Assembly (NCBI GenBank): GCA_002694465.1
Contig: NZMG01000039.1
Span: 186,001-250,000 of the forward strand
Reading direction: 5' to 3'
Length of the DNA: 64,000 bases
From: Flavobacteriaceae bacterium
GTDB taxonomy: Bacteria > Bacteroidota > Bacteroidia > Flavobacteriales > Flavobacteriaceae
In this document: in pieces, positions 62,750 through 64,000 of the stretch
How the letters are laid out: each line of letters starts with the position of its first letter
Numbering within the stretch: the stretch's first letter is position 1
Program-made: the position numbers and the translations under genes
The notes under the pieces: model-generated
What the model was told of the DNA's origin: nothing
What the model saw: the letters and a program-made list of their open reading frames with translations, nothing else
Databases searched by the model: none

Positions 62750-64000
62750 TTATTTAATTTCTTTCTCTGTAAAGGGAATGGAAGAACTCACAATTTCCAG
62801 GATTAATTTTTTGAGTTCCTTTTCATAATGATTTAAGATTTCCGAATTAATTTTTTCTTCTCCTTTTGAAGTTCTTGGAGCTTCTTTTTTTCGGAAACTT
62901 AAAAAACCAGAGCTAAAGTTTTTAAAGGAAATAACTCCAGCGACAACTTCTTTAAACGAAATATGCTTTTGATACATATAGGCATAGGCCAAAACCTGAA
63001 AAGCTTTGCTATACTTATATTCTTGAGAGAGGTTTTCCCAAACTACTATATCCAATTCTTTTTGCTCTACTTTGCCTGTTTTATAATCGATAATTCGTAG
63101 TTGATTATTAAATAAATCAATTCGGTCTACATTTCCTTTTAAGAATACAGGAAAGTGTATTTCTGGAAAATGAAGTTCTGTTTTAAGTGTTTCCTCAAGT
63201 GCCAATATTTTAATGGTATTTCCATTTTTTACCAAATCAATGTCAAGACGGATTAAGTTTTCTACATACCGTTTGGCGATTTCAAAAATAATAAGGTTTT
63301 TGCCTTTAGAAAAATCCCCTTCCTTAAAATGCTTTTGAAACTGCTGAACGACTTCTACAGGAACTCCTTTTAGGCATTTAAAAAGCTCCTGTTCTTTTAA
63401 ATAATTATTTATAAATGGAGCGTATAATTTCTCTAACGCTTCGTGCACAATGGTTCCCAATGTATTATACTCAATCGTTTCTTCAACAGTATCCGTTTCA
63501 TTAACTCCAAGAATTCTTTCAAAATAAAAATCTATAGGATTTCTCACATAGGACATTAATGCCGAAGGTGAAAATCCATTTTCGGCTATTATTTGAAGTC
63601 TATTAAGCACTTCAGGAGTTTTTTCAATTTCTTTAAGTGATTTTTCATGTTTTGATATGGATGAGGTTTGAACGTGATGTGCGATGCTTTTATTAAGGTT
63701 GTCATCAATTTCCAATTGAAGTAAAAACCTGCTCTTTTCACCCGTTCTTAATCCTTTTGATTGGCTACTGTAAACCAAGGTAGCTTGTCTTGCTCTAAAT
63801 AATAGATGAAAAAAGTGATAGGCATAAACAGCATCCTTTTCGGGGTGTAAAGGCAATCCAAATTGGAGTTTTAGATCATAGGTTATAAATGAAGCGTTTG
63901 TTTTGCCAGAGGGGAGAATTCCTTCATTTACCGATAGGAGAATCACATTTTCAAAGTCAATGACCCGAGTTTCAAGGATCCCCATAATTTGTAATCCTTT
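62750..64000 (-). CDS. PD-(D/E)XK nuclease family protein, AddB-like (5' end outside window)
   Basis: The frame is open to the window edge; the visible 416 residues include KGLQIMGILETR, a block that links helicase-like and nuclease parts, and then VILLSVNEGILPSG. The C-terminal nuclease has GTIVHEALEKLY (near residue 185 of the visible part) and the catalytic NVDRIDLFNNQLRIIDYKTGK, with Asp and Lys of the PD-(D/E)XK site. This is the RecB-like nuclease domain of AddB-type proteins that process DNA ends. The AddA partner is not in the window. An internal ATG at 63985 is not the true start. Confidence 0.85.
   Translation of the reverse strand, partial: KGLQIMGILETRVIDFENVILLSVNEGILPSGKTNASFITYDLKLQFGLPLHPEKDAVYAYHFFHLLFRARQATLVYSSQSKGLRTGEKSRFLLQLEIDDNLNKSIAHHVQTSSISKHEKSLKEIEKTPEVLNRLQIIAENGFSPSALMSYVRNPIDFYFERILGVNETDTVEETIEYNTLGTIVHEALEKLYAPFINNYLKEQELFKCLKGVPVEVVQQFQKHFKEGDFSKGKNLIIFEIAKRYVENLIRLDIDLVKNGNTIKILALEETLKTELHFPEIHFPVFLKGNVDRIDLFNNQLRIIDYKTGKVEQKELDIVVWENLSQEYKYSKAFQVLAYAYMYQKHISFKEVVAGVISFKNFSSGFLSFRKKEAPRTSKGEEKINSEILNHYEKELKKLILEIVSSSIPFTEKEIK

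Overview
The window comes from a flavobacterium (Bacteroidota, family Flavobacteriaceae, probably marine). The signs are low GC, type IX secretion (T9SS) sorting domains on several secreted proteins, TAnnTTTG-type -7 boxes, few Shine-Dalgarno sequences, a cysteine-free ribosomal protein L32 and the gene order yceD-rpmF-fabH-accB-accC. I cannot name the genus.

Bases 1-30,940 are ordinary chromosome. They hold a ribosomal/fatty-acid cluster (YceD, L32, FabH, AccB, AccC), cell-wall and salvage genes (mtgA, alr, tdk, asd, mscL, lpxH), RNA and DNA maintenance (rsmI, a uracil-DNA glycosylase, recJ), queD, peptidases (S9, M61), a MATE exporter, a two-domain stress protein and several secreted or surface proteins. 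One pair of these combines an FG-GAP/UnbV protein with a diheme cytochrome lipoprotein.

At 30,870-30,943 lies tRNA-Ala(GGC). Its last 21 bases plus one more form a 22-bp direct repeat (30923-30944) that recurs exactly at 62486-62507. Between the copies sits a genomic island of about 31.6 kb. A tyrosine recombinase is encoded just inside the distal end. Both ends carry a tandem 12-bp repeat that looks like integrase arm sites. The island brings its own terminator for the tRNA, and the presumed original tRNA terminator is now at 62510-62542.

The island holds an almost complete type II secretion/type IV filament-like machine in two operons. The leftward operon (31038-37165) encodes the major pseudopilin, prepilin peptidase, GspE ATPase, secretin, GspL-like and GspM-like proteins. 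The rightward operon (48378-52928) encodes a fibronectin-like lipoprotein, GspC-like, GspK-like, two minor pseudopilins and GspF. Between them lie two very large Rhs/YD-repeat proteins with Sec signal peptides, two AT-rich small membrane proteins, a T9SS-sorted protein and a lipoprotein. My reading is a self-contained secretion island that carries its cargo, possibly a toxin with immunity proteins. That is inference.

The distal third of the island has an 835-bp extremely C-rich non-coding tract, a single-chain type IIG restriction-modification enzyme, a membrane protein, three tiny basic paralogous ORFs, an SF3-helicase-like replication protein beside TTGTTG repeats, an excisionase-like HTH protein, two unknown proteins and the integrase. 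Past the island the chromosome resumes with a PD-(D/E)XK nuclease (AddB-like) gene that runs off the window.
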